From the NCBI GenBank assembly GCA_000720375.1, contig JOAA01000021.1:124001-188000 (forward strand): DNA of 64,000 nucleotides, read 5' to 3'. Shown here piece by piece: positions 1 through 9,166 of the stretch. Both the position numbers and the translations under genes were made by a program. Source of the DNA: Rhodococcus rhodnii. GTDB taxonomy: Bacteria > Actinomycetota > Actinomycetes > Mycobacteriales > Pseudonocardiaceae. Position 1 is the stretch's first letter. Each line of letters starts with the position of its first letter. The notes below the pieces were generated by a model that did no database searches, had not been told where the DNA came from, and saw only the letters and a program-made list of their open reading frames with translations.

Positions 1-225
1 GGACATCCGCACGCTGCGAACCCTGACCACCGCGTCACTCTGGTTGGTCGCGGTCACCGTCAGCTCGACCGGCTTGCTCGGCTCCACTGTGACAGTGTTT
101 CCGGTGATGTCCTTGCCATCAAAGGCGATCGTGATCTTGAGTGGCTCGGCGGCCGCCGCTGGCGACCCACCGAAAAGGACAGCTGCCACGCCGAGCGCAA
201 CCCCTGCCGCAATCACGCGTCTCAT
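1..225 (-). CDS. Secreted protein, C-terminus beyond window (partial)
   Basis: The minus strand reads from an ATG at 225-223 to the left edge without a stop, giving 75 codons. The N-terminus is a clear Sec signal peptide: MRR, a hydrophobic Ala/Val/Leu stretch, then Ala-rich residues before the mature start near AEPLKITIAF. The visible mature part (Val/Thr-rich, EPSKPVELTVTATNQSD) looks like a beta-sandwich extracytoplasmic domain. It is divergent from the proline-rich secreted protein that starts at 306, so the pair may share regulation. I do not recognise a family. The start and secretion are well supported; the function is unknown. Confidence 0.7.
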   Translation of the reverse strand, partial: MRRVIAAGVALGVAAVLFGGSPAAAAEPLKITIAFDGKDITGNTVTVEPSKPVELTVTATNQSDAVVRVRSVRMS

Positions 226-305
226 TGGGCATCCCGATTGTCGGTGTTGATAACTGGATGGGGATGCTACAACCTGTGGCGGACGTATTCAGGGGAGTAG
301 TAGCC

Positions 306-1265
306 ATGCGCACTGGTTCGCGAGCAATCGCTGCCCTTTCGGGCGGCTTCGCCGTACTTTTGGTCGTCGCACCGTTCGCGGACGCGCAGACCAGCAGTAG
401 TCAACCGCCGCTGCCCAACCCGCAAGTGGCGGTCAGTCCCGCCAGCGGGCCGGCCGGTTCGAGCTTCACCATCAGCTGGTCCGGGTTCTCCCGCAACGGC
501 GGAGAGTCGTTGTGCAAGACCGGGATCACCTTCGAGTTCGGCGAGACCCGGGTGGCCAACGCGGCCCCCGGTCTGGCGAGCGGGTCGGTCGCCGCCCAGG
601 TGCCCGCGGGCACCGCGGTCGGCGCCCACACGATCACCGGAACCTGCCCCAGTTTGGAATTGACGGCCCAGACACGGTTCCAGGTGACGCTGCCACCGAC
701 GTCGAACCCGCCGAGCGATCCGCCCAGTAATCCACCCAGCAATCCGCCCGTCACCCCGCCGGTGACACCGCCGGGCGAGCCGCCGGTCACGCCACCGTCG
801 AGCAGCCGTCGCCCGCCGGTGACGCCGCCGTCCCGGCCGCCGGTCAGCAACCCGCCGGTCACCTCGACGCCACCACCGATCCCGTCGACCGAGCTGCCGC
901 CACTGTCCACTGCGGACCCAAGACCGACCGCCGACGGCGACATGAAGCTCGACCGCGTGACGATGAGCCCTGGCGACACGTTGCGCGCGACCGGCAAGGG
1001 ATGCTTGCCGGGCGCTCCGGTAACACTGATGTCAAAGGGAGAGAAAGTCGGCGGCACGATCGCGGACGCGGACGGCAACTTCACCGCGGACGTCCAGTTC
1101 ACCCGTCTGGAGGCAGGCAGGCACTGGATCACCGCGAACTGCGGTGTGGTGCTGACCGCGGCCGTCGACCAGCTGCTGACCAGCTCGTCCGGTGGCCAGA
1201 GCAGTTCGCTGATCATCCTGGTGTTCTTCGTCCTGGCCGGCGTGGCGGTGCTGCGCTTCAGATAA
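306..1265 (+). CDS. Secreted, membrane- or wall-anchored protein with Pro-rich linker
   Basis: A 319-residue protein. An AGGGGAG ribosome site at 291-297 precedes ATG 306; the longer in-frame start at 141 would put non-signal sequence ahead of the signal peptide and is rejected. Order: Sec signal peptide (residues 1-27), an Ig-like beta domain (about 35-130), a long linker of PP, NPP and VTPP units (about nucleotides 696-890), a second beta domain (about 215-290, with two cysteines) and a C-terminal hydrophobic helix ending in basic residues. This is the layout of a cell-surface protein held by a C-terminal transmembrane segment; no LPXTG motif is visible. Function unknown. Confidence 0.75.
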   Translation: MRTGSRAIAALSGGFAVLLVVAPFADAQTSSSQPPLPNPQVAVSPASGPAGSSFTISWSGFSRNGGESLCKTGITFEFGETRVANAAPGLASGSVAAQVPAGTAVGAHTITGTCPSLELTAQTRFQVTLPPTSNPPSDPPSNPPSNPPVTPPVTPPGEPPVTPPSSSRRPPVTPPSRPPVSNPPVTSTPPPIPSTELPPLSTADPRPTADGDMKLDRVTMSPGDTLRATGKGCLPGAPVTLMSKGEKVGGTIADADGNFTADVQFTRLEAGRHWITANCGVVLTAAVDQLLTSSSGGQSSSLIILVFFVLAGVAVLRFR

Positions 1266-1287
1266 TCGAAAATCCTCGCAATCCGCT

Positions 1288-1323
1288 GAGCCGGGCGCAC
1301 CGAAGACCAGGTGCGCCCGGCTC
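1288..1323 (+). terminator. Strong intrinsic-type terminator hairpin
   Basis: Perfect 14-bp arms, GAGCCGGGCGCACC (1288-1301) and its complement (1310-1323), with an 8-nt loop and TTT directly after. It lies 22 bp after the upstream stop codon and separates that gene from the DUF4331 operon. Confidence 0.8.
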
Positions 1324-1354
1324 TTTGCCTGCCGGGGCGGGGAGGAAAAGACAC

Positions 1355-2917
1355 ATGAATGCCTTACGTGGGCGGCGAAAGCCGCTGGCGATGGCTGGAG
1401 CCTTGCTGATCGGCTCCGCGCTCGCCGGGTTCATCCCTGGGTCCGCGAGTGCCTCCAGCCACCGGGAAGCGCCGCTCATCGCGGCGGATCCCACCGTCGA
1501 CAACACGGACGTGTACGCGTTCGTCAGCCCGGACAGCCCAGACACGGTCACGTTGGTGGCCAACTGGTTCGGTGTGCAGGAACCCAACGGCGGCCCGAAC
1601 TTCTACCCGTGGGCCACCGACGCGAACTACGACATCAACATCGACAACGACGGTGACGCCAAGCCGGATCTGACCTATCGCTGGACGTTCGAGAACGACG
1701 ACCGGCGCGGCAAGAGCACCTTCTTGTACAACAACGGGCCGGTCACCTCGCTCGACGACGAGAACCTGCTGTTCAGGCAGACCTACAAGCTCGAAGTGAT
1801 CGACGACAAGGGCAGGGACAAGACCTTGATCCGCAAGGGAAAGGTCGCACCGTCCAATGTGGGTCCGGCGTCGATCCCTGACTACCGGCCGCTGCGTGAC
1901 CAGGCCATCGCCAAGATCCCCGGCGGCGGCCAGACGTACGTCGGCGCGGCCGAGGACTCGTTCTTCCTTGACCTGCGCGTGTTCGACCTGCTGTACGGCG
2001 GGAACCTGAGCGAGGTCGGCCAGGACACCCTGCGCGGCTACAACGTGAACACGATCGCCATCCAGGTGCCGAAGTCGGCGTTGACGTTGAAGGGCGACCC
2101 GAAGCGCAACCCGGTGATCGGTGTCTGGAGCGACACCGAGCGCAAGACCATGCGGTTGTCCCCCGGCCAGGCCAAGCCGGAAGGACCGTTCGTCCAGGTT
2201 TCCCGGCTGGGCAACCCGTTGGTGAACGAGGTCGTCTCGTCGGTCGCGCTGAAGGACGCGTTCAACGGTCTGACCCCGGACAAGGACGGGACCGTGAAAC
2301 CGTTGCTGGACAGGGTGACCAACCCTGAGGTGCCCAAGCTGCTCGAAGCGATCTACAAGCTGAAGGCGCCGGCGACGCCGCGCAACGACCTGGTGGAGAT
2401 CTTCCTGACCGGCATCACCACCAAGGCGGGCGGCCCGATCAAGGCGGACCTGAACTCGCAGCTGAACAACGCCGACGTGAACCCGAAGAAGTTCGTGCCG
2501 TCGGAGATGCTGCGGCTCAACACGTCCATTCAGCCCAACGACAAGCCCAACCGGCTCGGTGTGATCGGTGGTGACCTGCAAGGGTTCCCGAACGGCCGCA
2601 GGCTCGCCGACGACGTGGTCGACATCGAACTGCAGGCACTCGCGGGCGCCGCGCAGACCGGCCAGATCGTGCCCGAACTGGCCGCCGGGGACAAAGTGGA
2701 CGCCAACGACAAGTGGTTCGAGGCCAAGTTCCCGTACGTGGCACTGCCGCACAACACAGCGGTGAACTCCAACACCGTGATGGCCGACGTCGCGCCGAGC
2801 GCGGGCATCGTCGGTGACATGCCTGCCGGTCCGATGATCGGTGGCGCGTTCGGCGCCCTCGCGTTGGCTGGCGGCGGTTTGTGGATGTGGCGCAAGCGCA
2901 GGAAGCGCCAGGCATGA
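1355..2917 (+). CDS. DUF4331 family secreted, membrane-anchored protein
   Basis: A 520-residue protein starting at ATG 1355 behind a GGGGAGGAAAAG ribosome site. The signal peptide runs to about residue 33 and the mature part begins SSHREAPLIAADPTVDNTDVYAF, the hallmark start of DUF4331 proteins. The body is rich in Asp and Asn (for example DINIDNDGDAKPDLTYRW), compatible with cation binding. The C-terminus is one hydrophobic helix followed by WRKRRKRQA, a cytoplasmic stop-transfer tail. The stop overlaps the start of the next gene (ATGA). DUF4331 has no established biochemical role. Its coupling here to a TPR protein and a NicO transporter suggests a shared extracytoplasmic metal-related function, which is inference. 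Confidence 0.85.
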   Translation: MNALRGRRKPLAMAGALLIGSALAGFIPGSASASSHREAPLIAADPTVDNTDVYAFVSPDSPDTVTLVANWFGVQEPNGGPNFYPWATDANYDINIDNDGDAKPDLTYRWTFENDDRRGKSTFLYNNGPVTSLDDENLLFRQTYKLEVIDDKGRDKTLIRKGKVAPSNVGPASIPDYRPLRDQAIAKIPGGGQTYVGAAEDSFFLDLRVFDLLYGGNLSEVGQDTLRGYNVNTIAIQVPKSALTLKGDPKRNPVIGVWSDTERKTMRLSPGQAKPEGPFVQVSRLGNPLVNEVVSSVALKDAFNGLTPDKDGTVKPLLDRVTNPEVPKLLEAIYKLKAPATPRNDLVEIFLTGITTKAGGPIKADLNSQLNNADVNPKKFVPSEMLRLNTSIQPNDKPNRLGVIGGDLQGFPNGRRLADDVVDIELQALAGAAQTGQIVPELAAGDKVDANDKWFEAKFPYVALPHNTAVNSNTVMADVAPSAGIVGDMPAGPMIGGAFGALALAGGGLWMWRKRRKRQA

Positions 2918-4077
2918 GGTTCTTGGTAATCGTGGTCGCGGCGGTGGCGCTGATCGCCGCCGCGGTCACCCTCACGCAGTCCGACGAGTCCACTGTGGCC
3001 GTCGAGCCGATCAGCCGGGTCAACCGGCTCCGGCAGAACGTGGACTCGTTGCAGGCCAGGCTCAACCGCTTGCCCGGTGACGCCTCCGGCTGGGCCCAGC
3101 TCGGCAGCTCCTACGTCGAACTGGCCCGTACCACCACCGATCCGACTTACTACGTCAAGGCGCAAGGTGCTCTCGAGAAGTCCATGAAGCTGGTGCCGGA
3201 CGGCAACGGTGAAGCCATGATCGGGCTGGGCGCGCTCGCCAATGCCCGGCACGACTTCGCTGAGGCCAAGGACTGGGCAACTCGCGCCCAGGTTGTCATG
3301 CCTGACACGGCCGAAGTCTACGGCGTCCTCGCGGACGCGTTGACTCAGCTCGGCGACGACAATGGCGCGACGGACGCCGTCCAACGAATGCTGGACTTGA
3401 AGCCCAACATCGCGGCTTTCACCCGGGCGGCATACCACTTCGAGTTGCACGGCCAGGAAGCCGAAGCGCGCTCTGCGATGCAACGCGGCCTCGACTCAGC
3501 GGCATCTTCGGACGAGGTGGCTTTCTGCGAGTACCAGCTCGGCGAGCTGGCCTGGAACGCCCGTCAAATCGAACAAGCGTCCGTGCATTACGAGCGGGGT
3601 CTGGTCACCAGTCCGAAAGACCCGGCTTTGCTGCACGGCCGGGCCAAGGTTCTGGCCGCACAGGGCAAGATCGACGAAGCACTGGCCGGCTACCAGGACC
3701 TGACCGCACGAGCACCGCAGTACATTCCGGACTACGCCCGGCTGCTCGCGCGGACCGGCCGGAAGGCCGAGGCTGGCCAGCAGTACGACATCCTGGCCAA
3801 GCAGCAGAAGTTACTGGAGTCCCAGGGAGCGAGTGACGATCTGGTCGCGTCGGAGGTCGCCGCCGATCGCGGTGACAACGCGACGGCCTTGCGTCTTGCC
3901 GAGGCCGAATGGACGAAGCGGCAGAGTGTTTTCGTCGCTGACGCGATGGCGTGGGCGCTGCATCTCAACGGGCGTCATGCCGAAGCACTGTCCTACTCGG
4001 ACAAGGCAGTCGCGTTGGGGTGGCGCAATGCGACCGTACTCGAACACCGGAACGCCATTCTCGGAGCGATTCGATGA
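2914..4077 (+). CDS. Membrane-anchored TPR protein
   Basis: A 387-residue protein starting in the ATGA overlap with the DUF4331 gene and ending in an ATGA overlap with the NicO gene. An N-terminal hydrophobic helix (residues about 2-20) anchors or exports it. The rest is helical repeats of TPR type, for example W-x-LG-x-Y at about 63-70, repeats with GLGALANARHDF, and a late DALxGYQDL-like repeat. TPR domains bind partner proteins, so this is probably a scaffold for its two operon partners. No catalytic motif is visible. Confidence 0.8.
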   Translation: MRFLVIVVAAVALIAAAVTLTQSDESTVAVEPISRVNRLRQNVDSLQARLNRLPGDASGWAQLGSSYVELARTTTDPTYYVKAQGALEKSMKLVPDGNGEAMIGLGALANARHDFAEAKDWATRAQVVMPDTAEVYGVLADALTQLGDDNGATDAVQRMLDLKPNIAAFTRAAYHFELHGQEAEARSAMQRGLDSAASSDEVAFCEYQLGELAWNARQIEQASVHYERGLVTSPKDPALLHGRAKVLAAQGKIDEALAGYQDLTARAPQYIPDYARLLARTGRKAEAGQQYDILAKQQKLLESQGASDDLVASEVAADRGDNATALRLAEAEWTKRQSVFVADAMAWALHLNGRHAEALSYSDKAVALGWRNATVLEHRNAILGAIR

Positions 4078-5390
4078 TCAAGCGCTTGGTGGTCGTGATC
4101 CTCGGCCTGATGCTGTTATGGCCGAGCGGAACGGCGTCGGCTCATCCGCTCGGCAACTTCAGCGTCAACCACTATCACGGCCTGCACCTGCACCCGGACC
4201 GTGTCGACGTGAAGTCCGTTGTGGACTTCGCCGAGATTCCCACGCTCCAGGAGAAGCTCGGCGACGCGGATCGTCAATGCCAGGACCTCGCGGGCGCGGT
4301 ACGAGCCACTGTGGACTCACAGCAGTTGGCGTTCTCGGTCCGTGCCGCGCAGCTCGAGTTCCCCAAGGGCCAGGCCGATCTGGCGACGACCCGGCTCACG
4401 TGTGACCTGACCGCGCCCGCGGAAATCCGTGGGCCGGTGCGGCTGGCGTTCACTGACTCGTATCGGGCCGATCGGGTCGGCTGGCATGAGATCACCGCGG
4501 CCGGGACCGGTGTGCGCGTCGATTCTGACGTGCCCGCGCAGAGCATCAGCAACGAACTGCGCAGCTATCCGGAGGATCTGCTGTCGTCACCGCTGGACAT
4601 GCGGAGCGTCGAGCTCATGGCCGAGCCAGGGGCAGGTTCGGCTCCTGCCGGGTCCATCGCGGCACCGGAGAGCTCCTTCGGGCTCGCTGCCGCCTTCAAC
4701 GACATCGTCGGCACCACGGATCTCACACTGTGGCTCGGTGTGCTCGCAGTCCTGCTCGCGCTCGTGCTCGGCGCGTCCCATGCCGCCCTGCCTGGACACG
4801 GCAAGACGGTTATTGCCGCGTATCTGGTGGGCCGCAAGGGAACACCGCGAGACGCCGTTCTGGTGGGCGCGACCGTAACGCTGACGCACACCGCTGGCGT
4901 GCTCATCCTAGGCCTGCTTATCAGCGTCTCCAGCGCGCTCGCTGGGGAGACCGTTCTGCAGTGGCTGGGTTTCGCCAGCGGATTGTTGATCACCGGGATC
5001 GGCGTGGTGCTGTTCCGGTCCGCTCTTAAGCGACACCAAGGCCACGGGCATGGACACGGCCACGGGCACGGGCACGGGCACTTCAGCAAGGCTGGACTGG
5101 TGGGGATGGGTGTGGCAGGCGGGCTGGTGCCCAGCCCGTCTGCCTTGGTCGTCCTGCTCGGTGCGATCGCGTTAGGACGGACGTGGTTCGGTGTCCTGCT
5201 GGTTCTCGCGTACGGCTTGGGCATGGCCGGCACGTTGACCGCCGCCGGGCTGCTCCTGGTGAAGCTGCGCGACCGGATGGATGGGCTGTCGAACCGGATG
5301 CAGCGCTACACCCGGTTCGTCCCGGTGCTCACCTCCACGATGGTCCTTGTCGTCGGCAGCGGCCTGACCGTCCGCGCCATCGCAGGTTGA
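4074..5390 (+). CDS. NicO-family nickel/cobalt-type transporter with large extracellular N-domain
   Basis: A 438-residue protein. The signal-like helix (1-23) is followed by a His-rich start (AHPLGNFSVNHYHGLHLH) and an extracytoplasmic domain of about 190 residues, then a multi-helix membrane domain. The first core helix carries the NicO-type signature SHAALPGHGKT. A loop encoded at about 5033-5082 is an alternating Gly-His run, typical of metal-handling loops in RcnA/NreB/HoxN relatives. Third gene of the DUF4331-TPR operon, joined by ATGA. Substrate (Ni, Co or another divalent metal) and direction of transport cannot be read from the sequence. Confidence 0.82.
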   Translation: MIKRLVVVILGLMLLWPSGTASAHPLGNFSVNHYHGLHLHPDRVDVKSVVDFAEIPTLQEKLGDADRQCQDLAGAVRATVDSQQLAFSVRAAQLEFPKGQADLATTRLTCDLTAPAEIRGPVRLAFTDSYRADRVGWHEITAAGTGVRVDSDVPAQSISNELRSYPEDLLSSPLDMRSVELMAEPGAGSAPAGSIAAPESSFGLAAAFNDIVGTTDLTLWLGVLAVLLALVLGASHAALPGHGKTVIAAYLVGRKGTPRDAVLVGATVTLTHTAGVLILGLLISVSSALAGETVLQWLGFASGLLITGIGVVLFRSALKRHQGHGHGHGHGHGHGHFSKAGLVGMGVAGGLVPSPSALVVLLGAIALGRTWFGVLLVLAYGLGMAGTLTAAGLLLVKLRDRMDGLSNRMQRYTRFVPVLTSTMVLVVGSGLTVRAIAG

Positions 5391-5392
5391 AG

Positions 5393-5438
5393 CTCGTGAG
5401 TGTTTTGGCCGGTTAGAACCGGCGAAAACACTCACGAG
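5393..5438. terminator. Bidirectional terminator between convergent genes
   Basis: Arms CTCGTGAGTGTTTT (5393-5406) and its exact complement (5425-5438) enclose a second hairpin (GCCGGTT at 5408-5414 with AACCGGC at 5417-5423). The outer arms end in TTTT or AAAA on the inner side. It lies between the NicO stop (5390) and the oxidoreductase stop (5443) and can serve both strands. Confidence 0.85.
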
Positions 5439-5442
5439 GGGG

Positions 5443-7614
5443 TTACAGCAGTTTGTCGAGGGTGATGGGGAGTTCGCGGATGCGTTTGCCGGTGGCGTTG
5501 TGGATCGCCCCGGCGATCGCGCCCGCGGCGCCCACGATGCTGAACTCACCGATGCCCCTGGCGCCGAGCGCGCTGAGCTTGGTGTCGGGGTAGTTCAGGA
5601 AGTGCACGTCGATCGGCGGCACGTCCGCGTTCACCGGAACCAGGTAGGACGCCATGTTGGTGTTGGCGAACCGCCCGGAGGCCTCCAACCGGGTGTCTTC
5701 CAGCAAAGCGTGGCCCATACCCATGATCAGACCGCCGACGATCTGGCTGTGCGCGGTCTTCTCGTTGACGATCGTGCCCGCGTCCACCACACACAGCATC
5801 CGGGACACTCGTGGCTCGCCGGTCCACCGGTTCACCCGGACCTCGACGAAGGTCGCCCCGAAGGACCGGAAAGCGTGAACCGGGTCGTTGACGCGGGGCG
5901 AGGTCGCGGTCGCTTCCACGGCCGGAACGTCCAATTCGGTCAGCAGGGCACCGAAGGTCATCGACCGGCCTTCAGTGACCAACAACCCGTCCGCGTACCG
6001 GGTTTCCTTGTCCTGGAACGGCGATCCGGGTGTCTCGGCCGCGAACTTCACCAGGGCTTGGATGGCCGCGTCGGTGGCGACCTGCACGGCCGGTCCGTTG
6101 GTCGAAGTGGACGATGAGCCGCCCGCATTCGCCGCAGCCGGTGACGTCGAGTCCCCCAACTCGGGAATCACCTTGCTGACTGGGATACCGAGCTTGTCCG
6201 CCGCGATGATGGAGAACACAGTGGACTGTCCAGTGCCGAGGTCCGCAGCCGTGCCGGACACTTTGACCGTTCCGTCGGCTTGGAAGCGGACCTTGATGGA
6301 CGCTTCTCCCCTGCCCGCCGAATAGGTCGCCGTGCCGACGCCCATGCCGACGTACCAGTCACCATCGACCACCGACTTCGGCACCGGGTTACGACGTGAC
6401 CACCCGAACTTCTCCGCGCCGATCCGGTAGCACTCGTCGAGGTGCTTGCTTGACCAGCGCCTGCCGTTGTTCGGCGATACTGGCGAGTCGTTCTTCCGCC
6501 GGATGTCCAACGGATCCATCGCCAGCTTTTCAGCCAGTTCGTCCAGCGCGCTTTCCAGCGCGAAAGATCCGTTGGATTCCCCTGGCGCCCGCATGATGGT
6601 GGTCGGCGGGACGTCCAACCGGACGATCTTGCGGGATACGTGGATGTTCGGGCTGGCGTACATCGCCAGCGAGGTGTTCGCGACCTGCTCGTAGAAGTTG
6701 CTTGCCGGCGACAGCGACGAGATGCCGACGTGCTTGATCGCGGTGAGCGTGCCATCGCGTTTCGCGCCCAGCGACACCGTTTGTGACGATGCGGGCCGAT
6801 GCCCGACCACAGTGAAGGTCTGTTCCCGGGTGAGCACTGTCTTGATTGGACGCCCCAGCGCCCGCGCCGCGGCAGCGGTGACCGGCATCTGCGCCCAGTT
6901 GCCCCATTTGTTGCCGAAACCGCCACCCACGTGCGGGTTGTGCACGTAGATCTTGGCCTGGTCGATGCCGAGCGTCGTCGCGAGCCGCGCGGTCACCAGC
7001 CGCACGCCCTGGCTGACGGTGTAGATCGTCAGGTGATCGCCGGTCCAGCTGGCCAGGGTGGCATGCGGCTCCATCGCGATGTGGTGGTTCACCGGCGTCG
7101 TGTACGTCGCCGTGACCGTCACTTCGCTTGCGGCGAGTGCCGCGTCGATCGACGGCACGCCAGGAGCGAGGATGTTGACCTCGGGTGTCCCGCTCAGCGG
7201 TGGGGTGGCCTTGGCGGGATCGAACTGAGCGGTGGGTTGCTTGGTGGCGTACGTGGTCTTGATCAGCGAGGCAGCGTCCCGCGCCTGTTCGAAGGTCTCC
7301 GCCACCACCAAGGCGATCACTTGGCCGTGGTAGCGGATCTCCTTGTCCTGCAAAGGAGGCTTGTTCTCGTCGTTCTGGTTCTGGGTGTACGCGAACAGCT
7401 TCAGCGGGTTGTCCGGGCTGTACACCGCCAGCACCCCGGGTGCTTTCACCGCTTCTTCCGTGTGCATGCTGGTGATCGTGCCCAGCGCGATAGTGCTCGT
7501 GACGAGGTATCCGTACGCCAGGCGATCAACCTTGTTGTCGGCCACGTACCGCGCGTTGCCGGTGACCTTCAACGGGCCGTCGACCCGGTCAACGGGTTGT
7601 CCCACAACGCTCAT
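5443..7614 (-). CDS. Molybdopterin-binding subunit of Tat-exported aldehyde oxidoreductase
   Basis: A 723-residue xanthine dehydrogenase family large subunit starting at ATG 7614-7612 (MSVVGQPVDRVDGPLKVTG). A longer open frame upstream exists, but this start overlaps the FAD-subunit stop in an ATGA and matches family starts. Family features: the N-terminal aldehyde oxidase hammerhead domain, GGFGNKWG, and the conserved region GARGIGEFSIVGAAGAI near the C-terminus, whose Glu is the expected catalytic base. It would hold the Mo-pterin cofactor and oxidise aldehydes or hydroxylate heterocycles. It has no signal peptide of its own; the small subunit carries it. It resembles the E. coli PaoC/YagR class. 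Confidence 0.9.
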   Translation of the reverse strand: MSVVGQPVDRVDGPLKVTGNARYVADNKVDRLAYGYLVTSTIALGTITSMHTEEAVKAPGVLAVYSPDNPLKLFAYTQNQNDENKPPLQDKEIRYHGQVIALVVAETFEQARDAASLIKTTYATKQPTAQFDPAKATPPLSGTPEVNILAPGVPSIDAALAASEVTVTATYTTPVNHHIAMEPHATLASWTGDHLTIYTVSQGVRLVTARLATTLGIDQAKIYVHNPHVGGGFGNKWGNWAQMPVTAAAARALGRPIKTVLTREQTFTVVGHRPASSQTVSLGAKRDGTLTAIKHVGISSLSPASNFYEQVANTSLAMYASPNIHVSRKIVRLDVPPTTIMRAPGESNGSFALESALDELAEKLAMDPLDIRRKNDSPVSPNNGRRWSSKHLDECYRIGAEKFGWSRRNPVPKSVVDGDWYVGMGVGTATYSAGRGEASIKVRFQADGTVKVSGTAADLGTGQSTVFSIIAADKLGIPVSKVIPELGDSTSPAAANAGGSSSTSTNGPAVQVATDAAIQALVKFAAETPGSPFQDKETRYADGLLVTEGRSMTFGALLTELDVPAVEATATSPRVNDPVHAFRSFGATFVEVRVNRWTGEPRVSRMLCVVDAGTIVNEKTAHSQIVGGLIMGMGHALLEDTRLEASGRFANTNMASYLVPVNADVPPIDVHFLNYPDTKLSALGARGIGEFSIVGAAGAIAGAIHNATGKRIRELPITLDKLL

Positions 7615-8588
7615 CGCACACCTCGCACCGACATCAGCGCACGCACGATCGTTCGTTGGACAAGAACGACTTTGAACTCGTTGTGGCTCAACGGCCTGGC
7701 GCCCTCGGCAGCCCTCGCCGCGGCGGCCGTGAAGCTCTCCTCGGTGGCAGACTTGTCTTTCAGCGCCTCTTCGACTTGCGGAAGCCGCCACGGTTTCGTG
7801 CCGACTCCCCCGACCGCGATCCGGGCGTCCAGCACCTTGTCGCCCCGCAGATCCAGGGCGACGGCGGCCGAGGCGAGCGCGAACTCGTACGACGAACGGT
7901 CCCGGACTTTCACATATGCGGACATCCTCGCCCAGCTCAGCCGAGGCAGGTGGACCTGGGTGAGCAATTCGCCCGGTTTGAGAACGTTCTCGACCGACGG
8001 CGTCTCCCCGGGAAGCCGGTAGAAGTCGTTCAGCGCGACGAGCCGCTCGCCTTCTTTGCTCTGCAGCCGAACTTTCGCGTCCATCGCAACGAGTGCGACG
8101 GCTAGATCACTCGCGTGCGTGGCGACGCAGGCAGTGCTGGTCCCGAGGATCGCGTGCCCACGGTTTTCGCCCGTCTGTGCGGGACATCCACTGCTCGGCT
8201 GCCGTTTGTTGCACGGGGTGGTCACGTCACGGAAGTAGTCACATCGCGTGCGTTGCAACAGGTTCCCGCCGATGCTCGCCATATTGCGCAGCTGCCCCGA
8301 CGCGCTGGCGAACAATGCCTGCGAGACCACCGGATACAAGTTGGCGACATCGCGGCTCAGGGCGACATCGGTCATCCGCTCCAAGGCACCGATGGTGATT
8401 CCGTCCCGGCCGCGCTGTATCCCACGCATCGGGAGATCGTTGATGTCGATGACTTTGGCCGGAGTCATCACGTCCAGCTTCATCAGGTCGACCAGTGTCG
8501 TCCCGCCTGCCAGGAACGCCGACTGGTCACCGGCCAGGTCGAGCGCCTCGGCAGTGGTCGCCGGGGCGGCGAAGGAGAAGCCGTGCAT
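7611..8588 (-). CDS. FAD-binding subunit (PaoB/YagS type)
   Basis: A 325-residue CO dehydrogenase flavoprotein-like subunit, beginning MHGFSFAAPATTAEALDL. The FAD-binding signature GGTTLVDLMKL and a second GNLLQRTRCDYFRD are present. The cysteine pattern C-DYFRD...PCNKRQPSSGC matches the extra [4Fe-4S] site known for PaoB but absent from ordinary xanthine dehydrogenase medium subunits. Its ATG lies in the stop of the iron-sulfur subunit gene, and its stop overlaps the start of the large-subunit gene, so stoichiometric translation is likely. It transfers electrons between the Mo site and the 2Fe-2S subunit. Confidence 0.9.
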   Translation of the reverse strand: MHGFSFAAPATTAEALDLAGDQSAFLAGGTTLVDLMKLDVMTPAKVIDINDLPMRGIQRGRDGITIGALERMTDVALSRDVANLYPVVSQALFASASGQLRNMASIGGNLLQRTRCDYFRDVTTPCNKRQPSSGCPAQTGENRGHAILGTSTACVATHASDLAVALVAMDAKVRLQSKEGERLVALNDFYRLPGETPSVENVLKPGELLTQVHLPRLSWARMSAYVKVRDRSSYEFALASAAVALDLRGDKVLDARIAVGGVGTKPWRLPQVEEALKDKSATEESFTAAAARAAEGARPLSHNEFKVVLVQRTIVRALMSVRGVR

Positions 8589-9166
8589 CAGGCCTCACCC
8601 CTGGCCTGCTTGATGGCGGCGACGATGTTCGGGTACGCACCGCACCGGCAGATGTTGCCGGACATGGCTTCCTTGATCTCGTCGTCGGTTTTGGCGTGCC
8701 CTTCCTTGATGACCGCGGTCGCCGACATGATCTGGCCGGACGTGCAGAACCCGCACTGGAAACCGTCGCGGTCGACGAACGCCTTCTGCACCGGATGCAG
8801 TTCACTGCCCGGCGCCAGCCCTTCGATCGTGGTGATCCGCTTGCCCCGCAGCGTCGCCGCAAGGGTCAAACAGGACACAACGCGCCGGCCATCCACGTGC
8901 ACAGTGCATGCGCCGCACTGGCCGCGATCGCACCCCTTCTTGGTGCCGGTCAGGTTCAACCGTTCCCGTAACGCGTCCAACAACGTGACACGGGGATCGA
9001 TCCGCAGCGTCTCCGGCTTCCCGTTGATGAAGCAGGAAACCTCGACCAAGCCGTCGTCCGCGATCGCTTGCGGCGCGGCCGTTTGCCCGACCAGGGCTAC
9101 GCCGGCCGTCGCAGCGGCGGCGCGCCCGAAGAAATGCCGCCTAGACCAGCCATCGCTGGTGTCCAT
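8588..9166 (-). CDS. Tat-exported [2Fe-2S] subunit (PaoA/YagT type)
   Basis: A 192-residue protein starting at ATG 9166-9164 with a perfect AGGAGG (complement of 9171-9176). The longer open frame starting at 9232 ignores this site. The N-terminus has a twin-arginine signal (SRRHFFGRAAAATAG). Next come a plant-type ferredoxin domain (CDRGQCGACTVHVDGRRVVSC) and a C-terminal domain with CGFCTSGQ and GNICRCGAYPNI, together ligating two [2Fe-2S] clusters. First gene of the operon. The Tat signal is the only export signal in the three subunits, so the folded complex is presumably exported with it. Confidence 0.92.
   Translation of the reverse strand: MDTSDGWSRRHFFGRAAAATAGVALVGQTAAPQAIADDGLVEVSCFINGKPETLRIDPRVTLLDALRERLNLTGTKKGCDRGQCGACTVHVDGRRVVSCLTLAATLRGKRITTIEGLAPGSELHPVQKAFVDRDGFQCGFCTSGQIMSATAVIKEGHAKTDDEIKEAMSGNICRCGAYPNIVAAIKQARGEA

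Noticed and set aside
1364..2752. 462-codon minus-strand ORF opposite the DUF4331 gene
   Set aside because: Antisense shadow; Val/Arg/Asp-rich with no start context or family match.
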